From IMG/VR virus record IMGVR_UViG_3300030098_001573, positions 1 to 24,671 of that record: a stretch of 24,671 nucleotides of DNA. One strand, written 5' to 3'. The translations under genes and the position numbers were made by a program. Below, piece after piece: positions 1-4,549 of this stretch. The notes under the pieces are model-generated. The model searched no databases. It was not told the DNA's origin and worked only from the letters and a program-made list of their open reading frames with translations. This stretch comes from a virus. Position 1 is the first letter of the stretch. Each line of letters begins with the position of its first letter.

Positions 1-229
1 CACTTTCGATGAGGTTGATCGCTTCTTGTGCATCACATCCCAAATGGGCTGACAGGGCGATGACTTCGCTTGTGATGCCTAGCTCTTCGAGCAATTCCTC
101 GTCAGACATATCCTTGATATGTTGCGGGATTGGGTCGATTGCCTCGGCGATGTCAAACAACTGGCTACTAGTCAGATCGGGACAGGCTTTGCAAATTGCG
201 GACATCAAATCGTTGGCGGTAGGTAGCAT
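1..229 (-). CDS. Small leftward phage protein, 3' end outside window
   Basis: Reads leftward from an ATG at 229 and stays open for 76 codons to the window edge, so the C-terminus is missing. The protein begins MLPTANDLMSAICKACPDLT and contains a run of acidic and leucine residues (MSDEELLEELGI). It looks mostly helical, with no signal peptide or membrane segment. An AGGAGA ribosome binding site lies 6 bases before the ATG, in a 14 bp stretch (227-240) that is repeated exactly at the start of the leftward gene at 702. It is the third certain gene of a leftward group that begins near 805. I do not recognise the family. The start is well supported; the function is unknown. Confidence 0.7.
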   Translation of the reverse strand, partial: MLPTANDLMSAICKACPDLTSSQLFDIAEAIDPIPQHIKDMSDEELLEELGITSEVIALSAHLGCDAQEAINLIES

Positions 230-257
230 ATCGTTCTCCTCAGTAGTTGGGATGGGT

Positions 258-503
258 TCAAAAATCACCATTCTGTGCCGCGAATATGGCATCATCTTGA
301 GTTTTGTATGGTCCAAATGGGCTGGAGTCTGGAAGACATCCGCCGAAGCAATACCAGAAGTAGAAGCCTTCTGGATAGACTCGCTCGCCTTGTTCGTCCA
401 ATTCATCATCATGCCCATACTCAGAGGAATGGAACACCTCAACATCGGAGGTCATCATCAGGTTGGATTCGTTTTCTGGATTTGAATAGATACGTACGGA
501 CAT
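258..503 (-). CDS. Small acidic hypothetical phage protein
   Basis: An 81-residue leftward protein starting MSVRIYSNPENESNLMMTSD. It is acidic, and its C-terminal half is rich in aromatic residues and glycine (EGFYFWYCFGGCLPDSSPFG), with two cysteines four residues apart that could suit a small folded domain. The end (FGPYKTQDDAIFAAQNGDF) resembles the 'kT..eAi.Aa' end of small phage proteins that I know only as hypothetical. An AGGAAAG ribosome binding site lies just before the ATG at 503. It sits between two other leftward genes with about 30 bp gaps on each side, which fits a single leftward transcript. A longer open frame on the opposite strand over the same bases lacks these signals. Confidence 0.75.
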   Translation of the reverse strand: MSVRIYSNPENESNLMMTSDVEVFHSSEYGHDDELDEQGERVYPEGFYFWYCFGGCLPDSSPFGPYKTQDDAIFAAQNGDF

Positions 504-534
504 GGTTTTGTCTTTCCTGTTTTTAGTGGGTGGA

Positions 535-702
535 TCACTTGACGTAATCAGTGACGATCACACGGAGCGATTGAGCTACGTGGGCCATATGCCGCTTGAT
601 ATCCGCAGGTGTCATGCGGTCGAAGTCCTGAGCGACTGCTTCTGCCATGTAGCCACATAGCCTCAATTCTTTACGTATGGATTTAGCTTCTTTCTTCGTC
701 AT
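535..702 (-). CDS. Small basic hypothetical protein (55 aa)
   Basis: A leftward protein of 55 residues, starting MTKKEAKSIRKELRLCGYMA and ending in VIVTDYVK. It is basic at the N-terminus and looks largely alpha-helical. The AGGAGA ribosome binding site and spacer are identical to those of the leftward gene starting at 229 (14 bp, 700-713). It is the first gene of the leftward group with a strong ribosome binding site and lies about 100 bp from the divergent control region. I do not recognise the family. Its small size, position and regulated-looking upstream region suit an early-expressed host-interaction protein, but that is only inference from position. Confidence 0.7.
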   Translation of the reverse strand: MTKKEAKSIRKELRLCGYMAEAVAQDFDRMTPADIKRHMAHVAQSLRVIVTDYVK

Positions 703-721
703 ATCGTTCTCCTAAGCATGT

Positions 722-805
722 TTAAATGGCTGGTCGAATTCGTCGTTCGACAGGTGCCATGATACCAGCCTTATCGTCAGGATCAAGTCCAAGCATTAGC
801 AACAT
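722..805 (-). CDS. Possible 27-residue leftward leader peptide gene
   Basis: A short leftward frame from ATG at 805 to TAA at 722-724, with a protein-like composition (LGLDPDDKAGIMAPVERRI). There is no Shine-Dalgarno at a normal distance. However, a promoter-like pair TTTACC / GACAAT with 16 bp spacing reads leftward and would start RNA close to the ATG, so leaderless translation is possible. A GTG at 820, preceded by AGGGG, would give a 32-residue version. It would be the first gene of the leftward group. It could also be chance, since a frame of this length is not significant alone. Confidence 0.4.
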   Translation of the reverse strand: MLLMLGLDPDDKAGIMAPVERRIRPAI

Positions 806-860
806 GTCACAAATTGTCACCCTACCCCTAAAGGGGTAAATAAAAGTAAAATTCTGCCTC
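805..860. promoter_or_regulatory. Divergent control region with palindromic operator candidate
   Basis: This 56 bp gap separates leftward from rightward genes. It holds a perfect palindrome at 823-838 (TACCCCT-AA-AGGGGTA) and a direct repeat TGTCAC-N4-TGTCAC at 805-820. A weak leftward promoter can be drawn with -35 TTTACC (complement of 835-840), a 16 bp spacer and -10 GACAAT (complement of 813-818). The palindrome overlaps its -35 box and fills most of the spacer. Rightward, TAAAAT at 847-852 matches the -10 consensus in 5 of 6 positions and lies just past the palindrome. A repressor bound here could control both directions; the helix-turn-helix protein at 861 is the natural candidate. Confidence 0.5.
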
Positions 861-1163
861 ATGAGTATGGACAGGCATATACCGAGCGAGACTAGGCGAC
901 GAGCGCAACTGCGGATGAACGTATTGCAAGCGTACTTCAGAGCGATTGAGCAGAATGGTGTACCAGCTACTCAGGAGGCGATAGCCAGCGAGTGTGACGT
1001 GAGCATGCACGCAGTCGGACGTGTGTTGAGATGGGCAGAAGCTCGCGGTCTTCCCGTTTTAGCTGATAGCCGACGTGGGAAGCATGCGGACGCCACGAGC
1101 GAAAGCGTGAGAGCATCGCTTGAAACCATGCGCATAAACAGTCGAAGACTGTCCGACACCTAG
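861..1163 (+). CDS. Helix-turn-helix DNA-binding protein, putative regulator
   Basis: A 100-residue basic protein. Residues about 36-65 (TQEAIASECDVSMHAVGRVL, then RWAEARGL) read as a helix-turn-helix: 'eaIA.ecdVS...v.rvl', followed by a wing-like segment. The N-terminal 30 residues are arginine-rich and helical. It is probably a small transcription regulator acting on the adjacent divergent region, which carries a perfect palindrome 22 bp before its ATG. No Shine-Dalgarno precedes the ATG at 861. A TAAAAT box 8 bases upstream suggests a leaderless message, as for some phage repressors. A second ATG at 867 is possible. Target and direction of regulation are inferred. Confidence 0.65.
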   Translation: MSMDRHIPSETRRRAQLRMNVLQAYFRAIEQNGVPATQEAIASECDVSMHAVGRVLRWAEARGLPVLADSRRGKHADATSESVRASLETMRINSRRLSDT

Positions 1164-1172
1164 TGTGGGCTG

Positions 1173-1406
1173 ATGGATCTACCTCCAGTGGATGACAGAT
1201 CGAAACGACTGCTTTCAGCAGTGATCCGTAGGTCTGGCAATAGATCGGATGATCTCCTTCAGGAGGCATGGCTCGCTTACCTCGAAGGCTTAGACCCACT
1301 CAGGCATGTTTGGCGGATCGATAGATCCGAGAGGCGTATGCAAGCTAAGGAACGCCTGAGAGGCGACATGGACCTACCAGAGGCAAGAGTGAAGGAGCGG
1401 TGGTGA
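1173..1406 (+). CDS. Small protein with sigma-region-2-like patch
   Basis: A 77-residue protein starting MDLPPVDDRSKRLLSAVIRR. Residues 24-40 (RSDDLLQEAWLAYLEGL) resemble the core-binding helix of sigma-70 region 2, where 'D-DL-Q-E-aw-a-l' is typical. No region 4 or promoter-reading helices follow, and the protein ends in a charged helix. It could be a remnant or mini sigma-like protein, or an unrelated helical protein with a chance match. It begins 9 bases after the helix-turn-helix gene ends, and its stop overlaps the next start (TGATG at 1404-1408), so the three genes are likely co-translated. The ribosome binding site is weak. Confidence 0.6.
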   Translation: MDLPPVDDRSKRLLSAVIRRSGNRSDDLLQEAWLAYLEGLDPLRHVWRIDRSERRMQAKERLRGDMDLPEARVKERW

Positions 1407-1621
1407 TGACGAGGGAGACAGACTCTCAGACAGTAAGGCTGTCCGGCCGAGATTGGCTCGGATTAGCTGCGTTAGCAGTGGGTTTGCTTGGAGCATTGAC
1501 CACCCAATACTTGCGGCACGACCGGCTCCTTACGGAGGTTCTGGTCCGGCAGGCTGCGATGCAAGAGAGAGTACAGCAAGTGGAGAGAGCCGTAGAACGG
1601 TTAGAAGATCGTCGCCCGTGA
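1406..1621 (+). CDS. Small single-pass membrane/coiled-coil protein
   Basis: A 71-residue protein with a polar N-terminus (MTRETDSQTVRLSGRDW), one hydrophobic segment at about residues 18-38 (LGLAALAVGLLGALTTQYL) and a charged coiled-coil tail rich in E, Q, R and V. This one-membrane-helix-plus-coil layout is seen in small phage lysis accessory or holin-like proteins, but there is no specific match, so lysis is a guess. AAGGAG at 1392-1397 is correctly spaced for ATG 1406. Two in-frame GTG codons at 1400 and 1403 are too close to it to be used well. The gene overlaps the preceding stop by one base. Confidence 0.65.
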   Translation: MTRETDSQTVRLSGRDWLGLAALAVGLLGALTTQYLRHDRLLTEVLVRQAAMQERVQQVERAVERLEDRRP

Positions 1622-1739
1622 CGCGCGCATGACCCACCCCCATGAGCGCGAAGGGGGTACCCCCCCCGCTTAGGTACCATCGCAGCATTGCATCAATCAA
1701 AGGTACCCCACGCCAAAATTCACATGCTAAATTACACAC
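1622..1739. promoter_or_regulatory. 118 bp gap with GGTACC repeats and possible promoter
   Basis: This non-coding gap precedes the late gene block. It holds a perfect 12 bp palindrome GGGGGTACCCCC at 1653-1664 and two further GGTACC sites at 1673 and 1702. A CGCGC / GCGCG pair (1622-1626 and 1646-1650) could form a weak stem. TGCTAAATT at 1725-1733 looks like an extended -10 element 6 bases before the ATG at 1740, but no -35 is visible. The GGGGTA/TACCCC half-site also occurs in the palindrome at 823-838, so one regulator may act at both places. No U-tract terminator is present. Confidence 0.4.
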
Positions 1740-1961
1740 ATGCCTAGAAACTACCGAAAAGAATACGACACCTACCACAAGAAGAAAAAGCAGCGTGTGA
1801 ACCGTAGTAAGCGCAATAAAGCTAGGCGGCAACTGGGTTTAAAGAAAGGTGACGGTATGCACGCCGACCACATTAAGCCTATTCGTAAGGGTGGCGGAAA
1901 TAGCAAGTCGAATGTTCGGAAGGTGACAGCGAAGAAGAATCTGTCGCGGAGGAGGAAATGA
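1740..1961 (+). CDS. HNH-type protein with DH..N..N core
   Basis: A 73-residue, very basic protein. Residues 41-67 carry an HNH-fold signature: D43-H44, then KPIRKGGGN, N58, and an asparagine (N67) where the last histidine of classical HNH nucleases would be. The N-terminal 35 residues are almost all charged or aromatic and would bind nucleic acid. Similar short HNH-like proteins occur near the packaging genes of marine phages, where HNH endonucleases can assist terminase cleavage. Whether this one cuts DNA is uncertain because of the replaced histidine and the absence of zinc-binding CxxC pairs. No Shine-Dalgarno is visible; a -10-like box lies 6 bases before the ATG. The stop overlaps the start of the next gene. 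Confidence 0.75.
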   Translation: MPRNYRKEYDTYHKKKKQRVNRSKRNKARRQLGLKKGDGMHADHIKPIRKGGGNSKSNVRKVTAKKNLSRRRK

Positions 1962-2116
1962 TGGCTAAGCGAGGTTTGTACGCAAATATCCATGCCAAGC
2001 GTAAACGTATCAAGGCGGGCAGTGGCGAAAAGATGAGGAAGCCGGGAGCCAAGGGGGCACCCACGGCCAAGGCTTTTAAGCGTAGTGCTAGGACGGCTAA
2101 AAAGAAGAAGCGTTGA
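1961..2116 (+). CDS. Conserved short basic phage protein (MAKRGLYANI type)
   Basis: A 51-residue protein starting MAKRGLYANIHAKRKRIKAG and ending in KKKKR, with about one third Lys/Arg. I know closely similar short proteins from uncultured marine and cyanobacterial phages, always unnamed; the 'GEKMRKPG.KGAPTA' segment is the typical core. The likely role is nucleic-acid contact, but no function is established. AGGAGG at 1950-1955 is spaced 5 bases from ATG 1961; an in-frame ATG at 1958 is too close. It overlaps both neighbours by a base or more (ATGATG at its start, TGATG at its end), so it is coupled to the HNH-type and DUF6321-type genes. Confidence 0.75.
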   Translation: MAKRGLYANIHAKRKRIKAGSGEKMRKPGAKGAPTAKAFKRSARTAKKKKR

Positions 2117-2415
2117 TGGCTGCCAGAAGACAGAAGTCAATACGGCGTACTACGTCTGGCAAAAGCCCTAACTACCGGAAAACGAAGTCAGGTGCTGGGA
2201 TGACTGCTGCTGGGGTCAAGCGGTACAGGAAAGCGAATCCCGGCAGTAAGTTGAAAACGGCTGTGACGGGCAAGGTCAAGAAGGGTAGTGCTGCGGCGAA
2301 GAGGCGTAAGTCTTATTGCGCTCGCAGTGCTGGTCAGTTGAAGCGATCTTCGGCTAAGACCAGAAATGACCCTAATAGCCGTATTCGCCAAGCGAGGCGA
2401 CGTTGGAAATGCTGA
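2116..2415 (+). CDS. DUF6321-type basic phage protein
   Basis: A 99-residue, very basic protein. The stretch from GAGMTAAGVKRYRKANPGSK through the Lys-rich middle to KSYCARSAGQLK and DPNSRIRQARRRWKC closely follows the pattern I associate with the DUF6321 family of phage proteins ('GlT..GvkaYrranPgSkLktAVt...KrrKsfCaRs.G....sak.a.dPnSrin.A.rrW.C'). Its function is unknown. The two cysteines (CAR and the terminal C) and the Lys/Arg content suggest a compact nucleic-acid-binding protein. The ATG overlaps the preceding TGA by one base, and its own TGA overlaps the ATG of the next gene. It is one of five strongly basic proteins encoded upstream of the terminase. Confidence 0.75.
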   Translation: MAARRQKSIRRTTSGKSPNYRKTKSGAGMTAAGVKRYRKANPGSKLKTAVTGKVKKGSAAAKRRKSYCARSAGQLKRSSAKTRNDPNSRIRQARRRWKC

Positions 2416-2936
2416 TGCGTCCTAAGAATCTCCTTTACGCCCTCCCCCTTGCCGTCTCTGGCTGTGCGGCTACCCGCCCCTTCCCTCCTGCGGGAATGCC
2501 CGGTCATGAGATGGCGAGAGGGGGCGGCCTAGCGGAGACGGCTGCGGCTACTGGTCTGGTTTGGCCTGTAGCAGTCGGGGCTGTTGTAGCGATACTTAGC
2601 GGTGTCGGGATGCTGCTTCTAGGCTCCCGTAGCACTGGCATTATTTTGATAGCTGTCGGGGTTCTTATGGCTTCGGCAAATGTGTGGGCATTGGAGGTGC
2701 TGGAGCATCTCGTAGTGCCATCTGCGTGGCTACTGGGTTTTTGCGGTCTCCTTGGTGTGGCCTACTTTGCTGGAGTTTTGTGGCAAAGGTGGGTAACAAG
2801 GAGGCGTTTGGCGGCACGCGGAGCGTATATTGAGTCGCAAGTGGACTTTGAGTCTCTGACCCCAAAGTCGGTCAGGAAAGTTCTTGAGCATGTGGCTGAT
2901 CGCAAATTTGACCCTGAAGAAAAGGTAACTGAGTAA
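2415..2936 (+). CDS. Polytopic lipoprotein with three membrane segments
   Basis: A 173-residue protein with an N-terminal lipoprotein signal: a short basic start (MRPKN), a hydrophobic stretch and the lipobox VSGC with cysteine at position 17. After a Pro/Gly-rich linker, three hydrophobic segments follow (about residues 48-70, 75-93 and 103-123). The C-terminus is charged and cytoplasm-like (RRRLAARGAYIES... to EEKVTE). A lipidated protein with several membrane helices is unusual. It could alter the host envelope during infection or lysis, or exclude other phages, but no family is recognised. ATG 2415 overlaps the preceding TGA; an in-frame ATG at 2409 would leave the signal peptide intact. 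Confidence 0.7.
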   Translation: MRPKNLLYALPLAVSGCAATRPFPPAGMPGHEMARGGGLAETAAATGLVWPVAVGAVVAILSGVGMLLLGSRSTGIILIAVGVLMASANVWALEVLEHLVVPSAWLLGFCGLLGVAYFAGVLWQRWVTRRRLAARGAYIESQVDFESLTPKSVRKVLEHVADRKFDPEEKVTE

Positions 2937-3067
2937 TGGGTATTTCATGGCTTTGTTTGGCCGCCTTCGGCGGTTTTGTAGCCGGTGCTGCTTTGCAATG
3001 CACGGGCTTTTTCTGTTGGCTTTATGCAAAAATGCCGTGGGGCAAGTGCAAGGGTGGGTGTAACTAA
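2936..3067 (+). CDS. 43-residue cysteine-rich membrane peptide
   Basis: A short gene linked to both neighbours: its ATG overlaps the preceding TAA (TAATG at 2934-2938) and its TAA overlaps the next ATG (3065-3069). The product starts MGISWLCLAAFGGFVAGAAL, forms one hydrophobic segment of about 30 residues and ends in a basic cysteine-containing tail (KMPWGKCKGGCN), with five cysteines in total. The layout fits a small membrane protein such as a holin-like or lysis-regulating peptide, but there is no specific match. A GC-rich hairpin with a T-run lies inside the coding region (2959-2978), so the segment may have a double role. The evidence is the two coupled junctions and composition. Confidence 0.6.
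   Translation: MGISWLCLAAFGGFVAGAALQCTGFFCWLYAKMPWGKCKGGCN
2959..2978 (+). terminator. Terminator-like hairpin inside a small gene
   Basis: CCGCC-TTC-GGCGG (2961-2973) followed at once by TTTT resembles a short rho-independent terminator. It falls inside the 43-residue membrane peptide gene, where it encodes AAFGG. It could attenuate late transcription upstream of the paralogue pair, or it may simply be codon choice for alanine and glycine. Confidence 0.35.
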
Positions 3068-3408
3068 TGGCTGTAACAATTTCATCGCATCAGCGAGATG
3101 GAGTTCTTTGCACACTAACGGTAACGGCTGACGCTAATGGCAACGTAACCACTAGCAATACGGTAGTCGGCCAAATCGTTCAAGTGGCGGTTACTCGGTC
3201 AGGCAGTCAAACGTGTACGCTTACGCTTGAGGATACCTCTAATGGTATGACCTTATTTACTAAGTCTTCATTTGCTGCAACAGACATCACGCCTGACAAT
3301 GTAAACGCTGGTGGTGGCGCGTATTGCAGGGGTCCTCTGAAGGCAACTGTTTCTAGTATTAGCAGTGCGGATTCGCAGACATTTGTAATTTACTACATAA
3401 GAATGTGA
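3067..3408 (+). CDS. Tandem paralogue A, small beta-rich protein
   Basis: A 113-residue protein rich in Thr, Ser and Val with an alternating pattern that suggests beta strands. Shared landmarks with the next gene are RDG.LC near residue 11, VVG.I.QVAVT, TLTLEDTSN.M, and GGGAYCRGPLK near residue 90, then a final strand ending in IYY. Two cysteines (LC and YC) are conserved between the pair. No signal peptide or membrane segment is present. Small beta-sandwich proteins of this kind in phages are often capsid decorations or fibre attachments, but that is inference from composition. Its ATG overlaps the preceding TAA; one base separates it from its paralogue. Confidence 0.7.
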   Translation: MAVTISSHQRDGVLCTLTVTADANGNVTTSNTVVGQIVQVAVTRSGSQTCTLTLEDTSNGMTLFTKSSFAATDITPDNVNAGGGAYCRGPLKATVSSISSADSQTFVIYYIRM

Positions 3409-3409
3409 T

Positions 3410-3751
3410 ATGACACTTACGATAACTAATTCAGAACGCGATGGTAATCTGTGCGCCATATCAGTTACTTCTAGTAGCTCAGGCGGCAATGCCACTACCG
3501 ATGTGGATGTTGTTGGCAAAATAACTCAAGTTGCCGTAACCCTTGCTTCTGGTATTGCTGGCGGTGGCACGCTTACACTCGAAGACACGTCAAACAATAT
3601 GCAGCTTTTAAGTGCTGCTGTTAATACAAGTGATCTGGGTACATCAGATATAAACGGTGGTTCTGGAGCATATTGCAGAGGCCCTTTGAAAGTCACAATG
3701 GGTGCGACATTAGCAATACGAAATATGAAAATTTATTACGAGAAATTTTGA
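3410..3751 (+). CDS. Tandem paralogue B, small beta-rich protein
   Basis: A 113-residue protein, the same length as its upstream neighbour and clearly homologous to it. It keeps RDG.LC, VVG.I.QVAVT, TLTLEDTSN.M, GAYCRGPLK and the IYY end, while loops have diverged (for example SSSSGGNATTD against ADANGNVTTSN). The pair arose by duplication. Identical length with conserved cysteines suggests both fold alike and perhaps form a hetero-oligomer. The function is not known; a surface or structural role is possible. It starts one base after the previous stop and is followed by an AGGTGA ribosome binding site for the next gene. Confidence 0.7.
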   Translation: MTLTITNSERDGNLCAISVTSSSSGGNATTDVDVVGKITQVAVTLASGIAGGGTLTLEDTSNNMQLLSAAVNTSDLGTSDINGGSGAYCRGPLKVTMGATLAIRNMKIYYEKF

Positions 3752-3759
3752 GGTGATCT

Positions 3760-3918
3760 ATGCCTAGAGGTGGTGGTGGCGGAGGAACAAGCATTTCAAG
3801 CAAGCAGAGATCTGCTAGAACCACGTCGCGTTTTACAAGATCAGCAAAGCGGTCATCTGCACGCAAAAGCGTAAAGGCTTCTAGCCCGTCCAAAAGGAAA
3901 CGCAAGCGCAAGAACTGA
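3760..3918 (+). CDS. 52-residue protamine-like basic protein
   Basis: A tiny protein made of a glycine run (MPRGGGGGGTSISS) and a Ser/Arg/Lys-rich tail ending KRKRKRKN. About two fifths of residues are basic and there is almost no hydrophobic core, so it is probably disordered and binds nucleic acid by charge, like a protamine or histone tail. The AGGTGA ribosome binding site at 3751-3756 is well spaced for ATG 3760. Its TGA overlaps the next ATG (TGATG at 3916-3920). It lies among four other basic proteins before the terminase. A role in DNA condensation or packaging is inference only. Confidence 0.65.
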   Translation: MPRGGGGGGTSISSKQRSARTTSRFTRSAKRSSARKSVKASSPSKRKRKRKN

Positions 3919-4451
3919 TGTCTGGTAAAGAACTAATGGCTTTTAATGAAGAGTTGATTGTAGCTGATATCAAGCAATGGATATTCAATTACTTAGATAT
4001 ACCCAGTAAGCACTACAACAATCTAAAACCGTGTCCGTTTGCAAAAACAGCTTGGATAAGAAACAAAGTGAAGGTTGTTTTCGGCAGTAAAGACGAGGTA
4101 GAGCAGCAGATATCAGATTGGAACAATACGCATCAGCTTGTCATCGTAGTCTACGACGCAGACGATTGGCACGCTGAAGAATGGACTCAGGAAAGAAACA
4201 GGCAGCTATGCAAAGACAACTTGTACTTGATGCCGTTTGACCCTGACAGCGATGACCCCGATGATGAAAGCTTAGATCCTGAAGAATGGGGATCAGTTAC
4301 AGAAGATGTTTACGGGATGGTGTTCATCCAAAACCTCAGTGAGTTGAATCACTTTTCTGAAATCTTAGACAAACAGGGTTATTACAAAGGTTTGTCCAAA
4401 GAATTCAACAATTACGTCGAAAGACGGGAGTTAGCAAATGGCAAAGGCTAG
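3918..4451 (+). CDS. Hypothetical acidic protein with CPFA motif
   Basis: A 177-residue acidic protein. It has a conserved-looking segment at residues 38-49 (PCPFAKTAWIRN), a predicted strand pattern (VKVVFG, LVIVVYDADD), a strongly acidic linker (FDPDSDDPDDESLDPEEWG) and a hydrophobic strand (GMVFIQNL). The CPFA segment resembles a conserved 'CPFA' box I have seen in unnamed phage proteins. The fold could be alpha/beta and the lone cysteine might be functional, but I do not recognise the family. A second ATG seven codons in (MAFNEEL) is possible. The start overlaps the preceding stop, and the end overlaps a 34-residue basic gene by 14 bases. Confidence 0.65.
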   Translation: MSGKELMAFNEELIVADIKQWIFNYLDIPSKHYNNLKPCPFAKTAWIRNKVKVVFGSKDEVEQQISDWNNTHQLVIVVYDADDWHAEEWTQERNRQLCKDNLYLMPFDPDSDDPDDESLDPEEWGSVTEDVYGMVFIQNLSELNHFSEILDKQGYYKGLSKEFNNYVERRELANGKG

Positions 4452-4542
4452 AACAAACGGAAACGGCAAAAGAAAAATGGCCCCGAAAAAGACCAAGAAA
4501 AACAAACGATCTATGACAACAAAAAGAAAAATGAGTCGCTGA
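4438..4542 (+). CDS. 34-residue highly basic peptide
   Basis: A short peptide, MAKARTNGNG followed by a Lys/Arg-dominated tail (KRKMAPKKTKKNKRSMTTKR). About half the residues are basic, so it should be an unstructured nucleic-acid binder. GGGAG at 4426-4430 stands 7 bases before the ATG. The gene overlaps the end of the CPFA protein by 14 bases in a different frame, and the terminase small subunit starts 8 bases after it. The combination of ribosome binding site, position and composition matching other basic proteins here supports it; at this size the call remains moderate. Confidence 0.55.
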   Translation: MAKARTNGNGKRKMAPKKTKKNKRSMTTKRKMSR

Positions 4543-4549
4543 GTTAGGC

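Noticed and set aside
9-485. 158-residue open frame on the + strand at the left edge
   Set aside because: It is the complement of two leftward genes that have good ribosome binding sites and protein-like composition; the + frame has no start signal.
967-1299. 110-residue leftward frame across the helix-turn-helix gene
   Set aside because: Low-complexity shadow of the coding strand with no ribosome binding site and no coupling to other genes.
1622-1650. CGCGC / GCGCG inverted pair as a terminator
   Set aside because: Only five pairs with a long loop and no T-run; weaker than the nearby GGTACC palindrome.
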